This document shows, in pieces, positions 17,100 through 25,166 of a DNA stretch of 64,000 nucleotides. The stretch covers positions 7,812,001-7,876,000 of the forward strand of contig OY969916.1 of NCBI GenBank assembly GCA_963704535.1, in the 5' to 3' direction. The stretch comes from G963704535 sp963704535 (GTDB lineage Bacteria > Chloroflexota > Chloroflexia > Chloroflexales > Roseiflexaceae). The position numbers were made by a program, and so were the translations under genes. Positions within the stretch are counted from its first letter, which is position 1, and each line of letters begins with the position of its first letter. Below the pieces are notes generated by a model. It ran no database searches. It was given only the letters and a program-made list of their open reading frames with translations, and was not told where the DNA came from.

Positions 17100-17876
17100 A
17101 TGAGTGAGAACACCGACACCGCCACTCCACGCAATTTCTGGGGTCCGCTCCTGTCCCTCGGCGACGCGTTGCGCTTCCTGACGATCATCCCCATCCCCGG
17201 CCTGCCGCCGCTATCAGGCGCGCGCTTCGCCCGCGCGGTCGCCCTATTCCCGCTGGCCGGCGCGCTGATCGGCGCGCTGCTGGCTGGCCTGGGCATGGCC
17301 TCCGGCACGGTCTGGAGCGCGGAAGTGCGCCCGGTGCTGCTGGTGGTCGCCTGGGGGATCGTCACGGTCGGGCTGCACCTAGATGGCACCAGCGACACAT
17401 TCGACGCGGTGATGAGTTGGCGCCCGCGCGAGCGCAAGCTTGAGATCATGCGCGACAGCCGGGTCGGCGCGATGGGCGTGCTGGCGCTGATCGCCGTGCT
17501 GGCTCTCAAGGCGACCTGGCTCCACGCCAGCGGCGAGGCTTGGCTGCGCGCGGTCTGGCTAGCCCCGGTGCTGGGGCGCTGGGCGATGACCTACGGGCTC
17601 TGCTGGTTCCCGCCGGCGCGCGCCGACGGCCTCGGCCATGCCGTTCAGTCCCAGGTCCGGCGCGGCGACTTCATCCTCGCGACGGCGACGGCGCTGGCGC
17701 TGGCGCTGGCGCTGGCCGGCACCCAGGGCCTGATCGCCTGCGCGTTGGTCTGGCTCGGCGCGCACCTCCTGGCCATGTGGTGGACGCGCGACCTGGGTGG
17801 GCTCACCGGCGACACCTATGGCGCACTGTGCGAGATCGCCGAGGTAGTGGCGCTGGCGGCGCTGGCGGCACGGTGA
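17100..17876 (+). CDS. cobS: Adenosylcobinamide-GDP ribazoletransferase CobS
   Basis: About 258 residues; ATG 17100 or GTG 17094 are both possible starts. Integral membrane enzyme that joins alpha-ribazole(-phosphate) to adenosylcobinamide-GDP. The metal-binding motif is GLHLDGTSDTFDAVMSW (commonly HLDGLADTADG), with the partner motif RDSRVGAMGVLALIAVLALK and GGLTGDTYGALCEIAEVVAL at the C-terminal end. Five to six hydrophobic helices are evident. With cobT and the phosphatase it covers most of nucleotide-loop assembly; cobU/cobP (kinase/guanylyltransferase) is not in the window. Confidence 0.95.
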   Translation: MSENTDTATPRNFWGPLLSLGDALRFLTIIPIPGLPPLSGARFARAVALFPLAGALIGALLAGLGMASGTVWSAEVRPVLLVVAWGIVTVGLHLDGTSDTFDAVMSWRPRERKLEIMRDSRVGAMGVLALIAVLALKATWLHASGEAWLRAVWLAPVLGRWAMTYGLCWFPPARADGLGHAVQSQVRRGDFILATATALALALALAGTQGLIACALVWLGAHLLAMWWTRDLGGLTGDTYGALCEIAEVVALAALAAR

Positions 17877-17940
17877 CAGTGATCATTGGCACGATCCTTG
17901 CCGTTCGTTGCATCCCAACATATCACAATGGGAGGCGCGT

Positions 17941-18696
17941 ATGGATAAGCAGGATCAGGGCCTGGCGACCGATATCGGGCTTTTTGTGCTGCGGGCAACG
18001 TTCGGCGGACTGTTGGCGGGACATGGGGCGCAGAAACTCTTTGGTATCTTGGGCGGCCACGGACTTGAAGGCACAGCGAACTGGCTTGAGTCGATCGGGC
18101 TGAAGCCGGGGAAATCCTGGGCGATCATGGCCGGCGCCAGTGAGTTTGGCAGCGGCGCACTGATGGCGCTCGGTCTGCTGGGGCCGGTTGGCCCGATATC
18201 GACCTATGGCCCCATGCTCACGGCCTGGGCCGAGGTCCATGCCGGCAAGCCGATCTGGAATACCAGCGGCGGCGCGGAGTTGCCGCTGCTCTACATCAGC
18301 GCGGCTACCGCCCTGGCGCTCACCGGGCCTGGCCGCTTCTCGCTCGATCGGGCGCTGGGGATCAAAGTGCCGGCGCCGCTGATCGGCCTCACCGCCGTCG
18401 GTGTCGCAGCCGGCCTTGCCGCCGGCATGCTCATGCGCCGGCAGCCGGAGCAGCAGGAAGACAGCGCCGATGACCAGATGCAGGTCGGCGAGGAAAGTAG
18501 CCAACATGACGAGGGCGCCGATAGTGCGCCCGCAATGGACGCGGATAGTGGCGCGCCTGATGATGGGATAGACCAAACCAGCAGCCTTCAAGATCAGGGT
18601 ACGGCGCGGGAGGTTGGCAGTGAACGCCCCAGCGCTTTCAGTGATGCCGACCCTGGTGCGGATAGGACTGCGGGTGCCGCTGATCAGGCGCAATAA
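17941..18696 (+). CDS. DoxX-family membrane protein with long acidic C-terminal tail
   Basis: 251 residues from ATG 17941, which follows GGGAGGCGCGT. The first 170 residues are a four-helix DoxX domain: FVLRATFGGLLAGHGAQKLF, GMEG-like GHGLEGTANWLESIGLKPGK, SEFGSGALMALGLLGPVGPI. After the last helix and MLMRRQPEQQ the protein continues with about 75 polar, Asp/Ser/Gln-rich residues that look disordered. DoxX proteins associate with quinone-linked or thiol/oxidative stress redox systems; no partner gene is adjacent. Confidence 0.82.
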   Translation: MDKQDQGLATDIGLFVLRATFGGLLAGHGAQKLFGILGGHGLEGTANWLESIGLKPGKSWAIMAGASEFGSGALMALGLLGPVGPISTYGPMLTAWAEVHAGKPIWNTSGGAELPLLYISAATALALTGPGRFSLDRALGIKVPAPLIGLTAVGVAAGLAAGMLMRRQPEQQEDSADDQMQVGEESSQHDEGADSAPAMDADSGAPDDGIDQTSSLQDQGTAREVGSERPSAFSDADPGADRTAGAADQAQ

Positions 18697-18704
18697 ATCC
18701 CGAC

Positions 18705-18800
18705 CAAACTCGCACTCGGGACACACATCCAGCAGGAAGGATAACCAAACCCGCAGGTTGGGAAAAACATCCAGCACGTAGGACGACCTGACCCGCAGGT
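18705..18800. repeat. Short run of the 42-43 bp ACATCCAGCAGG repeat
   Basis: Two to three units (ACACATCCAGCAGGAAGGAT, AACCAAACCCGCAGGTTGGG, AAAAACATCCAGCACGTAGG) matching the longer array at 21003-21340. Confidence 0.8.
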
Positions 18801-18809
18801 CATGCGAGA

Positions 18810-18853
18810 AAAGCCCATGACGATCCGTTCTTGAACGGATCGTCATGGGCTTT
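18810..18853. terminator. Perfect 21-bp hairpin, probable bidirectional terminator (copy 1)
   Basis: AAAGCCCATGACGATCCGTTC, loop TT, then the exact complement ending GGGCTTT. A-run on one side and T-run on the other make it symmetric. It lies between the plus-strand DoxX gene and a minus-strand gene remnant, both pointing at it. An almost identical copy is at 21351-21394. Confidence 0.75.
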
Positions 18854-18859
18854 CATATC

Positions 18860-19040
18860 CTACGAGATCAGTTCGGCCGGCTCCACCCCAAAGACTCTCG
18901 GATAGCGCACGACCATGGCATCCACCACCGCTTCACCCGAACCCACAAACCCCACTCCGATTGCAATCTGGTGTCGTCCCAACGCCAGCGCCAGCGGTGA
19001 CGCTTCGTCCCACCAGAGATCAAGGCCCCAGTACAGCCAG
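18860..19040 (-). pseudogene. 3' remnant of an unrecognised gene
   Basis: On the minus strand about 60 codons read MAWLYWGLDLWWDEASPLAL, ALGRHQIAIGVGFVGSGEAV, VDAMVVRYPRVFGVEPAELI, S, stop, with protein-like composition but no convincing start or ribosome site. The last 20 or so codons recur near 21400-21450 (RYPGVFGLEPIELIS). It looks like the C-terminal end of a gene whose front has been lost. I do not recognise the family. Confidence 0.35.
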
Positions 19041-19116
19041 GCCAAAGTCTACCAATAATTTCTCTGCCTTCGTGGCCTTCGTACCTTCGTGATCTTCGTG
19101 GTAAAACTCGATCGCA

Positions 19117-19371
19117 GACATTCCGCTGATCAAGATATCCAACGCCAAGTCGGCTGCTGAGAAAGTCGATGCCGTCATCGACAACCTGATCAAGCGCAAA
19201 ACAACAAAGCCACGCACGCTAAAGACGCTTGGCTCCTCGATCAAAACGCTGTTTGCCAATCAGCTATCCGATGACGAGCTTGAAAGCCTGATTGCTCAAC
19301 TCACCAAGCGAAGGGTGATCAAGGTGACGGACGGCAAAGTCGTCTACGAGCTTCCCATATCTACATCTTAG
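19117..19371 (+). pseudogene. C-terminal fragment of a PIN-like protein (duplicate of the gene at 21523)
   Basis: 85 codons in frame: DIPLIKISNAKSAAEKVDAV, IDNLIKRKTTKPRTLKTLGS, SIKTLFANQLSDDELESLIA, then QLTKRRVIKVTDGKVVYELP and a stop. This nearly repeats the end of the PIN-like gene at 21523-22189, and keeps the frame that the other copy has lost. Its N-terminal nuclease domain is missing; upstream is a CTTCGTGGCCTTCGTACCTT repeat tract (19065-19105) where the junction lies. Confidence 0.75.
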
Positions 19372-19438
19372 CGATAGATGGGCCTCATTGCAGGACTTCT
19401 ATTTCATTACAACAGGAGTTGACCTTACCATCAGTTGG

Positions 19439-19482
19439 TGGTAAAGTTTGCAGGACAGGTCGCTTATGTAGAAGTTTTCCGT
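19439..19482 (+). repeat. Direct repeat, copy 1 (partner at 22227-22270)
   Basis: GGTAAAGTTTGCAGGACAGG and TCGCTTATGTAGAAGTTTTC appear in both places, each downstream of a PIN-like C-terminus. This copy is directly upstream of the peroxidase gene and probably lies in its leader. Confidence 0.85.
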
Positions 19483-19515
19483 ATTCACTATTCCTTAACG
19501 AAAAGGAGGTGGACT

Positions 19516-20982
19516 ATGCCAGTCAATCTGAACAAACCGGCGAAAGACGTGGACATCATGTCTGCTGAATACGAAGCAGTGCTGGGTAACCTGCAAGCGA
19601 ATATCTTTTGGGCGCACGGGCGCAACTTTGCGCGGCACATCTTTCTGCGGTTTACCGCCCCGCCTGCTGCCGTGAAGGCCTGGATCCGCGACTCCGCCGG
19701 GCCATCGGTAACTACGGCCAAGGAACAGCTTGAACAGATCAAACGCAGGAAGGTAGACAAGACTTTTGACGGTGGAGTGGTAAGAGGTTTCTTTCTCTCG
19801 GCCAAGGGTTACGAATTCCTGGGGTTCGACATTGATCAGTTCGCAAGTGATACCTTCCGGAAGGGAATGAAGGATCAGAACGACAATATCTTGGAGGATA
19901 TCCTGGAGGCTATCCTGGACACCAACAACAAGGATCCGAAGCCGGACACGTGGGAGCCTGGTTTCCAGAAAGAGATCCACGCGCTCATCACCGTGGCAGA
20001 CGCAACAGAAAAGGCGGTGAAAGAAGCCGCCGCAACAATAAGCGCGAGTGTCGCTGGTATTGGGGAGGTGCTGACAATCGAGGAGGGAATCGTTCTTCGG
20101 CGAACAAATGCGGCCGGTGATCGCGAGCCAGTCGAGCATTTCGGTTACTTCGACGGCATCAGCAACCCGCTTTTTACAAAGCAAGATCTGGACGACGAGC
20201 GACCGGAAAACAAGAACCGCACGGCCTGGGACGCTGGAGCCCGCCTGAGCCTGGTTTTGACCGACGATCCCTTTACAAATGAAGCGGACGCATTCGGCAG
20301 TTACCTGGTTTACCGCAAACTCGGCCAGGATATCCCTGTCTTCAACCAACAGGTCAAAGCGCTCGCTGTGGCGCTGAATACCAATGAAGATCTCGCCGGG
20401 GCGATGGTGGTGGGCCGATTCAAGGATGGGACACCGGTATTGCAGGCAGACATGCCCAGCCCTGGTCCTGAAGTCGCAAACGATTTCAACTTCAGAGAGG
20501 ATAGCGGTGGGATCAGATGCCCGTTCCACGCGCATATTCGTAAGGTGAACCCCCGGGGCACCACGCCGCTGACATCGCTTGAGTCGGAGCGAAGACGGCG
20601 GATTGTACGCCGCGGCATCCCCTACGGTAAGCCAATGCCGGGAGTAGCAGATTTTACGGAACCGGACCCCAGCCCGGCCGCGCCGCGAGGACTGCTCTTT
20701 ATGTGCTTTCAGCAGAATATCGAGGACCAGTTCGAGTTCCTCCAGCGCACCTGGGTCGATAATGAGCACTTCCCGACAGGTATTCCCACGCTGGGCATCT
20801 TTCAAAAGGACACCGGGGACGATCCATTGATCGGACAGGATCGGGACGAAGGACAGCGGTGGGCAAAGAGTTGGGGTAACGAGGCCGGCGGGAAAAAAAC
20901 CTTCAACTTCGAATCGGCGGTCAGGCTGAAGGGAGGGGAATATTTCTTCGCCCCGAGCATCCCGTTCCTGCGGTCGCTCTAG
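19516..20982 (+). CDS. Dyp-type peroxidase
   Basis: 488 residues from ATG 19516, which has an ideal AAAGGAGGTGG site. Heme peroxidase that oxidises dyes, phenols or other reductants with H2O2. Diagnostic elements: the distal GxxDG motif in HFGYFDGISNPLFTKQDL (Asp as acid-base residue), the proximal heme His in IRCPFHAHIRKVNPRG, and the distal Arg region RRRIVRRGIPYGKPM. The length and the insert-rich N-terminal half fit the larger C/D-type (class V) DyPs. No Tat or Sec signal, no encapsulin gene and no targeting tail are visible, so it is probably cytoplasmic. Lower GC than the flanking operons and position between duplicated segments suggest acquisition or rearrangement. Confidence 0.93.
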   Translation: MPVNLNKPAKDVDIMSAEYEAVLGNLQANIFWAHGRNFARHIFLRFTAPPAAVKAWIRDSAGPSVTTAKEQLEQIKRRKVDKTFDGGVVRGFFLSAKGYEFLGFDIDQFASDTFRKGMKDQNDNILEDILEAILDTNNKDPKPDTWEPGFQKEIHALITVADATEKAVKEAAATISASVAGIGEVLTIEEGIVLRRTNAAGDREPVEHFGYFDGISNPLFTKQDLDDERPENKNRTAWDAGARLSLVLTDDPFTNEADAFGSYLVYRKLGQDIPVFNQQVKALAVALNTNEDLAGAMVVGRFKDGTPVLQADMPSPGPEVANDFNFREDSGGIRCPFHAHIRKVNPRGTTPLTSLESERRRRIVRRGIPYGKPMPGVADFTEPDPSPAAPRGLLFMCFQQNIEDQFEFLQRTWVDNEHFPTGIPTLGIFQKDTGDDPLIGQDRDEGQRWAKSWGNEAGGKKTFNFESAVRLKGGEYFFAPSIPFLRSL

Positions 20983-21002
20983 CCGTCGCCTGCGCCAGGA
21001 AC

Positions 21003-21340
21003 GGTTGGGACATACATCCAGCAGCTGGGATGACCAAACTTGCATACTGGGAAACACATCCAGCAGGTAATATGACTTGACCCGCGGGTTGGGACATACA
21101 TCCAGTAGGGTGGGACATACATCCAGCAGGCGGGATAACCAAACTCGCAGAGTGGGAAACACATCCAGCAGGTAATATGACCTGACTCACAGGCCGGGAC
21201 ATACCTCCAGCAGGTCATATAACCAAACTCGCAGGTTGGGAAACATATCTAGCAGATTGGGATATACATCCAGCAGGTAGGATAACCAAACTCGCAGGTT
21301 GGGAAACACATCCAGCACGTAGGACGACCTGACCCGCAGG
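21003..21340. repeat. Degenerate tandem repeat, ACATACATCCAGCAGG unit (mostly 40-43 bp)
   Basis: Unit starts (CATCCAGCA or variant) fall at 21015, 21058, 21099, 21120, 21162, 21204, 21244, 21268 and 21309: mostly 40-43 bp apart, with shortened units of 21 and 24 bp. Typical text is GGGACATACATCCAGCAGGT, GGGATAACCAAACTCGCAGG. A shorter run is at 18705-18800. Confidence 0.88.
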
Positions 21341-21350
21341 TCATACGAGA

Positions 21351-21394
21351 AAAGCCCATGACGATCCGTTCCTGAACGGATCGTCATGGGCTTT
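21351..21394. terminator. Perfect 21-bp hairpin, probable terminator (copy 2)
   Basis: Same stem as 18810-18853 with loop CT instead of TT. It lies downstream of the peroxidase gene and the tandem repeat. Confidence 0.75.
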
Positions 21395-21522
21395 CATATC
21401 CTACGAGATCAGTTCGATCGGCTCCAATCCAAAGACACCCGGATAGCGCATGATATACCGGACATCGGCGGGACCATTGCATGCTACAATAGCCCTGCGT
21501 CGGCGTTCAGCCCGCTGGTGTC

Positions 21523-22189
21523 ATGGCTTGTGACGATGGCCGCAGCGCGAAGCGCACCTCTATGAATAACGGAGGCGGCTTGAGAATCAACTTCGTGCTG
21601 GTTGACTTCGAGAATATTCAGCCCAAGAACATGAGTTTGTTGCAAGGAGGACCTTTCAAGATTAAGGTCTTCTTGGGTGCCAGCCAGGCGAAGATCCCCT
21701 TGGAAATGGCGCGGGCGCTCCAGGTATTTGGGGCGGATGCTGAGTACATTCAGATCGAAGGCAATGGAAGTAACACGCTCGATTTTCATATCGCCTACTA
21801 TATTGGGCGGCTGGCAGCGGAATTTCCCGGTTCACACTTCCACATCATCTCGAAGGACGCCGGCTTTGATCCGCTGATCAAGCATCTCAAGAGCCTCAAG
21901 ATATCCTGCCAGCGCTCTACCTCGGTCGAGGACATTCCGCTGATCAGAGATATCCAATGCCAAGTCGGCCGCTGAGAAAATCGACGCTGTCATCGATAAC
22001 CTGGTGAAGCACAGAGCAGCAAAGCCACGCACGCTGAAGACGCTTGGCTCCTCGATCAAAACGCTGTTTGCCAATCAGTTGTCCGACGACGAGCTGGAGC
22101 GCTTGATTGCTCAACTCACACAGCGAGGGGTGATCAAGGTGTTGGAGGGCAAAGTCGTCTATGAGCTTCCCACATCTATATCTCAGTAG
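21523..22189 (+). pseudogene. PIN-like (NYN/PIN_7-type) nuclease gene with a single-base frameshift
   Basis: The first 150 codons encode a PIN-like fold: RINFVLVDFENIQPKN with the first acidic residue, IEGNGSNTLDFHIAYYIGRL with the second, HFHIISKDAGFDPLIKHLKS with the third. The frame then breaks: ATCAGAGATATCC at about 21944-21956 has one base more than ATCAAGATATCC in the duplicate at 19117. Removing it joins VEDIPLI to a C-terminal helical part, KTLGSSIKTLFANQLSDDEL and GVIKVLEGKVVYELP, ending at 22189 (about 222 residues). Such proteins are predicted RNases. Start could be ATG 21523 or 21562. Confidence 0.8.
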
Positions 22190-22226
22190 TAGGTGGGCTT
22201 CCAGGATTTGATCTTAACCATCAGCC

Positions 22227-22270
22227 GTGGTAAAGTTTGCAGGACAGGTCGCTTATGTAGAAGTTTCCGT
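22227..22270 (+). repeat. Direct repeat, copy 2
   Basis: GTGGTAAAGTTTGCAGGACA and GGTCGCTTATGTAGAAGTTT match 19439-19482; marks the right end of the segment duplicated around the peroxidase gene. Confidence 0.85.
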
Positions 22271-22582
22271 GTAACGTTTTATGTGGAAAGTTCTAGATGA
22301 AAATTGCTGGGCGGGCAAGCGGCGTTTTTTTGTCCTCAAAATTGCCACATTGCAAAATACCGCGCGAATACATATCTGTTTGTGGAGATTATGAGTATGG
22401 TGAATGCAGAGAACAAACGAGAATTAAGAAGGCTGCACAAAGATTTTGAAGCACATGCGAGCCAATATCACGATTTAACTTTATCGGTTTACTTCATCAT
22501 TCGTGCTGCATCGCAGGAAACTGCCATTTTCAAACATCCTAATCATGCCATAATGTTATGGCAGTACATGGGCAATGTGAAA

Positions 22583-23838
22583 TTTGCTACCGTACAGAAA
22601 ATCCGTTCGCCATGTGTGAGGCAGTGGGCGGGTCTATGGGCAATCGGAAACTGACCGGAACACGTAACCCTTCACGTAGTGCATACTGTATCGCGCGCAG
22701 CCCGATTTGAAACAGGCCTAAGTCACAGCGATCTTTGCGATGAAATTGTTCGACCCATCCCTGCTCCTGGGCAAACACGGCGGCCGCATGAATCCACACA
22801 TAGGCCAGAGCAGTGGCGATCAGCAGCCGCGCCAGACGTTCGGGGGCGGCCAGATGGCTTTTGTCAATCCGAAACCCACGACTTTTATGATTGGCAAACA
22901 TGCACTCAATCCGAAAGCGCATCCGATAGCGCTTGACCGCCTCGTCCGCATCACTCAACGAGCTGATCAGATAGAGTGGTTGCTGCTGCTTGGCGTCCCA
23001 GACCCCAATCACCAGAATTGGTCCATACTGCTTGGCGGTCATGCGCACATCCGCGATGGCGACAGCCTCACCGCGCGAGAGCGGCAGATCACCGACCGTG
23101 AAGACCCCATCCTGAGCAAAGATCAGAATGTTGGTAGCAGTGCGGCAGACATACTCCCACTTCCTCGCGCGCAATCTGGTTTGCAACTCGGTGCCGTCAA
23201 ACTCACCATCGCCCAGCAGCGTGACGGTCGCATCGGGCGGGATCAACTCCTGAAGCTGCTCGATCAGTGCGCAATGCAGCGCCTCAGGCAGATGGCCCTT
23301 CTTGCCCTTTACCACCGTCCACAGCAGCGGAATGGCGCGATGACGATAGAGAACGCTGGCCATCAAGACCACACAGCCGCGCCCGGCGGTGGTTCCATCC
23401 AGCAGGATGGTCAGTGGCAGGTGCGCCAGACTGGAGAGTACCGCACGGGCGAACGGGAGCCAGAGCGCCTCCAGCGTGATAGCGTCGTGCTTGACCCAGC
23501 GCCGAAAGCGCGTGATCAGGCTTTCATTATTGCGTCCTCTGATCGGGGCATGGCTGGCGAGCTTATCGAACTGCACATGCTGGGCACTGACGATGCCACA
23601 AATCAGCAAGCTCAAGGTGTTAAGGTGCTGTTCGGCATGGCTGTTGGCACGGGTGTGCAAAACCTGCGCCAGGGTCAGTTTGATGGTACGATAGGTACGG
23701 AAGTTGATGTGCATGGTTTCCCTCCATTCGTCTCGTTTGGTTACGCTGACGAACAGGATACCATGCCCATCGATTTCCTTCTGGTCCACCGAGATGCGTT
23801 ACCGCTTGATCAGCTCATATTTTCTGTACGGTAGCAAA
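22583..23838 (-). mobile_element. IS4-family insertion sequence (1,256 bp, complete)
   Basis: Terminal inverted repeats of 20 bp, TTTGCTACCGTACAGAAAAT, at 22583-22602 and complemented at 23819-23838. The flanks carry an 8-bp target duplication ATGTGAAA (22575-22582 and 23839-23846; 9 bp, AATGTGAAA, if the shared A is counted). One intact transposase gene on the minus strand. Ends, duplication and host frame all agree, so the boundary is firm. Confidence 0.95.
22587..23714 (-). CDS. IS4-family transposase
   Basis: 375 residues from the ATG whose complement is at 23712-23714, preceded by GGAGGGAAACC. DDE residues are visible: first Asp in PLTILLDGTTAGRG, second in VTLLGDGEFDGTEL, and the Glu in the YREK box YRMRFRIECMFANHK (Y-2-R-3-E-6-K), the hallmark of the family. 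The stop codon lies inside the left inverted repeat. No frameshift or missing residue, so the element may be active. Confidence 0.93.
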   Translation of the reverse strand: MHINFRTYRTIKLTLAQVLHTRANSHAEQHLNTLSLLICGIVSAQHVQFDKLASHAPIRGRNNESLITRFRRWVKHDAITLEALWLPFARAVLSSLAHLPLTILLDGTTAGRGCVVLMASVLYRHRAIPLLWTVVKGKKGHLPEALHCALIEQLQELIPPDATVTLLGDGEFDGTELQTRLRARKWEYVCRTATNILIFAQDGVFTVGDLPLSRGEAVAIADVRMTAKQYGPILVIGVWDAKQQQPLYLISSLSDADEAVKRYRMRFRIECMFANHKSRGFRIDKSHLAAPERLARLLIATALAYVWIHAAAVFAQEQGWVEQFHRKDRCDLGLFQIGLRAIQYALREGLRVPVSFRLPIDPPTASHMANGFSVR

Positions 23839-24628
23839 ATGTGAAACCGGATATTAATATCGAAGAGTCTCTCTCATTCCAACAAACCGACTTTGGTCTC
23901 ATGCAAGCTAAAGTGACAGCTATTGGAGTTATCGAAGGCAATGCCACAGACCTATTTCGGCGAATGGCTTACAGAGCCGGCAGTCTGATTGCGGAATCGG
24001 TGAGGCAATCACTTACGATAGAGTTGATGGATAACTTAATTGATCCTAAATTGGCTGGCAAACCAATCTTTGCAGGAAACTCTGATCCTCTTGCCGTGTG
24101 GCTCAACTTCGTTCTAATGTGTGTCGCCACCTTCCAGCCCGGCCGATTCCAGAGGCAGACATTAGTGGTTGATCCCTTCACTGCCTCATTGGCAGTATTC
24201 GACCATTTTTTGGACAATACGGATAAACGTCCGCAGAACCAACAAAATACGAGTTCCTCCCCTGAAGGAGGCAACACAGTGGTTATAAATGTTTCTGGTA
24301 GTTACCAAAACACTATTTTGAACATACAATCAACTCTGGCGGATGTTACCCAAACAGTCAACCCTTCACCGCATCTTGCCTCCTCGACAGAGGATGAATA
24401 GGAACACTCGTTGTACTGTACCAGTGAGCCGTTGATTGAGTCGATTGGAAAGCCATACTCGAACCTGCCCGCCCAACACGATATTGCAGTTGACCGCTTC
24501 GCGCGCGAGATCGTTGGTATTTTGAAGGCAGTTCCAGCGCGCTCGCGACATCTGAACGCTAGGCCGTTAGCCGGCTTGACTCAAATCACAAACGGATCGG
24601 ATAGCTCAATGCTCATCAGGAGGTCACT

Positions 24629-25126
24629 ATGACAGCCGATATCAGCACACATTCCAGCGAGGCGCAAGCCCAGCGACTCGAGCGGGTGTATGAACAAGTG
24701 CGCACCTTGCTCCACCAACCCGACGTTGCCCAGCGCTTGCACACTGCCCCCGGCGACCATGCGTGGTCGGCGCTGCAAGTCATCGGCCATATGATCGAAA
24801 TGATCCCGTACTGGCTCCACCATTGCCACCTTCTGATCGCAGCGACCCTTGAACCGCCGCAGTTCGGGCGCACACTCGATGCGCCGGAACGACTAGCCGG
24901 GGTTGAAGCGGTCGCCACGAGCGATGCCAATCACCTCTTGGGTCAGTTGAAGCAGGTAGTTGAAGCGGCGGCGAACGATATCCGTCACATGTCTGAGGTG
25001 GAGCGAAGCAAGATCGGCATCCATGTGCGGCAGGGTCAGGTGACTGTGGCCGATGTGGTCGAACAATTGATTGTTGGGCATGCGGAAGCTCACCTGCTCC
25101 AAGTGCAGGACGCACTCAAGACGTAA
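24629..25126 (+). CDS. DinB-family four-helix protein
   Basis: 165 residues; ATG 24629 follows CAGGAGGTCACT. The DinB-type metal His positions are visible in WSALQVIGHMIEMIPYW (His about 53) and in VVEQLIVGHAEAHLLQVQDA near the end (two His). The family includes bacillithiol/mycothiol S-transferases and damage-inducible proteins; substrate unknown. Preceded by a 227-bp gap (24402-24628) in which I see no gene. Confidence 0.85.
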   Translation: MTADISTHSSEAQAQRLERVYEQVRTLLHQPDVAQRLHTAPGDHAWSALQVIGHMIEMIPYWLHHCHLLIAATLEPPQFGRTLDAPERLAGVEAVATSDANHLLGQLKQVVEAAANDIRHMSEVERSKIGIHVRQGQVTVADVVEQLIVGHAEAHLLQVQDALKT

Positions 25127-25166
25127 TTGTTATGTTACAAGGTAGAAACCGAAAGGAGACCTAACC

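Larger units (their letters stand above)
22391..24401 (+). pseudogene. Unrecognised gene interrupted by an IS4-family element
   Basis: Left part 22391-22582 (64 codons, MSMVNAENKRELRRLHKDFE ... YMGNVK) and right part 23847-24401 (PDINIEESLSFQQTDFGLMQ ... LASSTEDE) join in frame once the insertion and one copy of its target duplication are removed, giving a 248-residue protein. It has a charged helical N-terminus, a central region with IELMDNLIDPKLAGKPIFAG and VWLNFVLMCVATFQPGRFQR, and an Asn/Ser/Thr-rich tail with VVINVSGSYQNTILNIQ. AT content is higher than in flanking operons. I do not recognise the family. The insertion has split it, so it is presumably inactive. Confidence 0.8.

Noticed and set aside
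19495..21162. 555-codon minus-strand frame across the 42-bp repeats and the DyP gene
   Set aside because: It merges repeat translation with the antisense of a clear peroxidase gene.
22740..23834. 364-codon plus-strand frame inside the IS4 element
   Set aside because: It is the complement of the intact transposase; the DDE/YREK residues are all on the minus strand.
24411..24632. Small plus-strand frame before the DinB gene
   Set aside because: No ribosome site, no recognisable composition, and its end overlaps the DinB start region.
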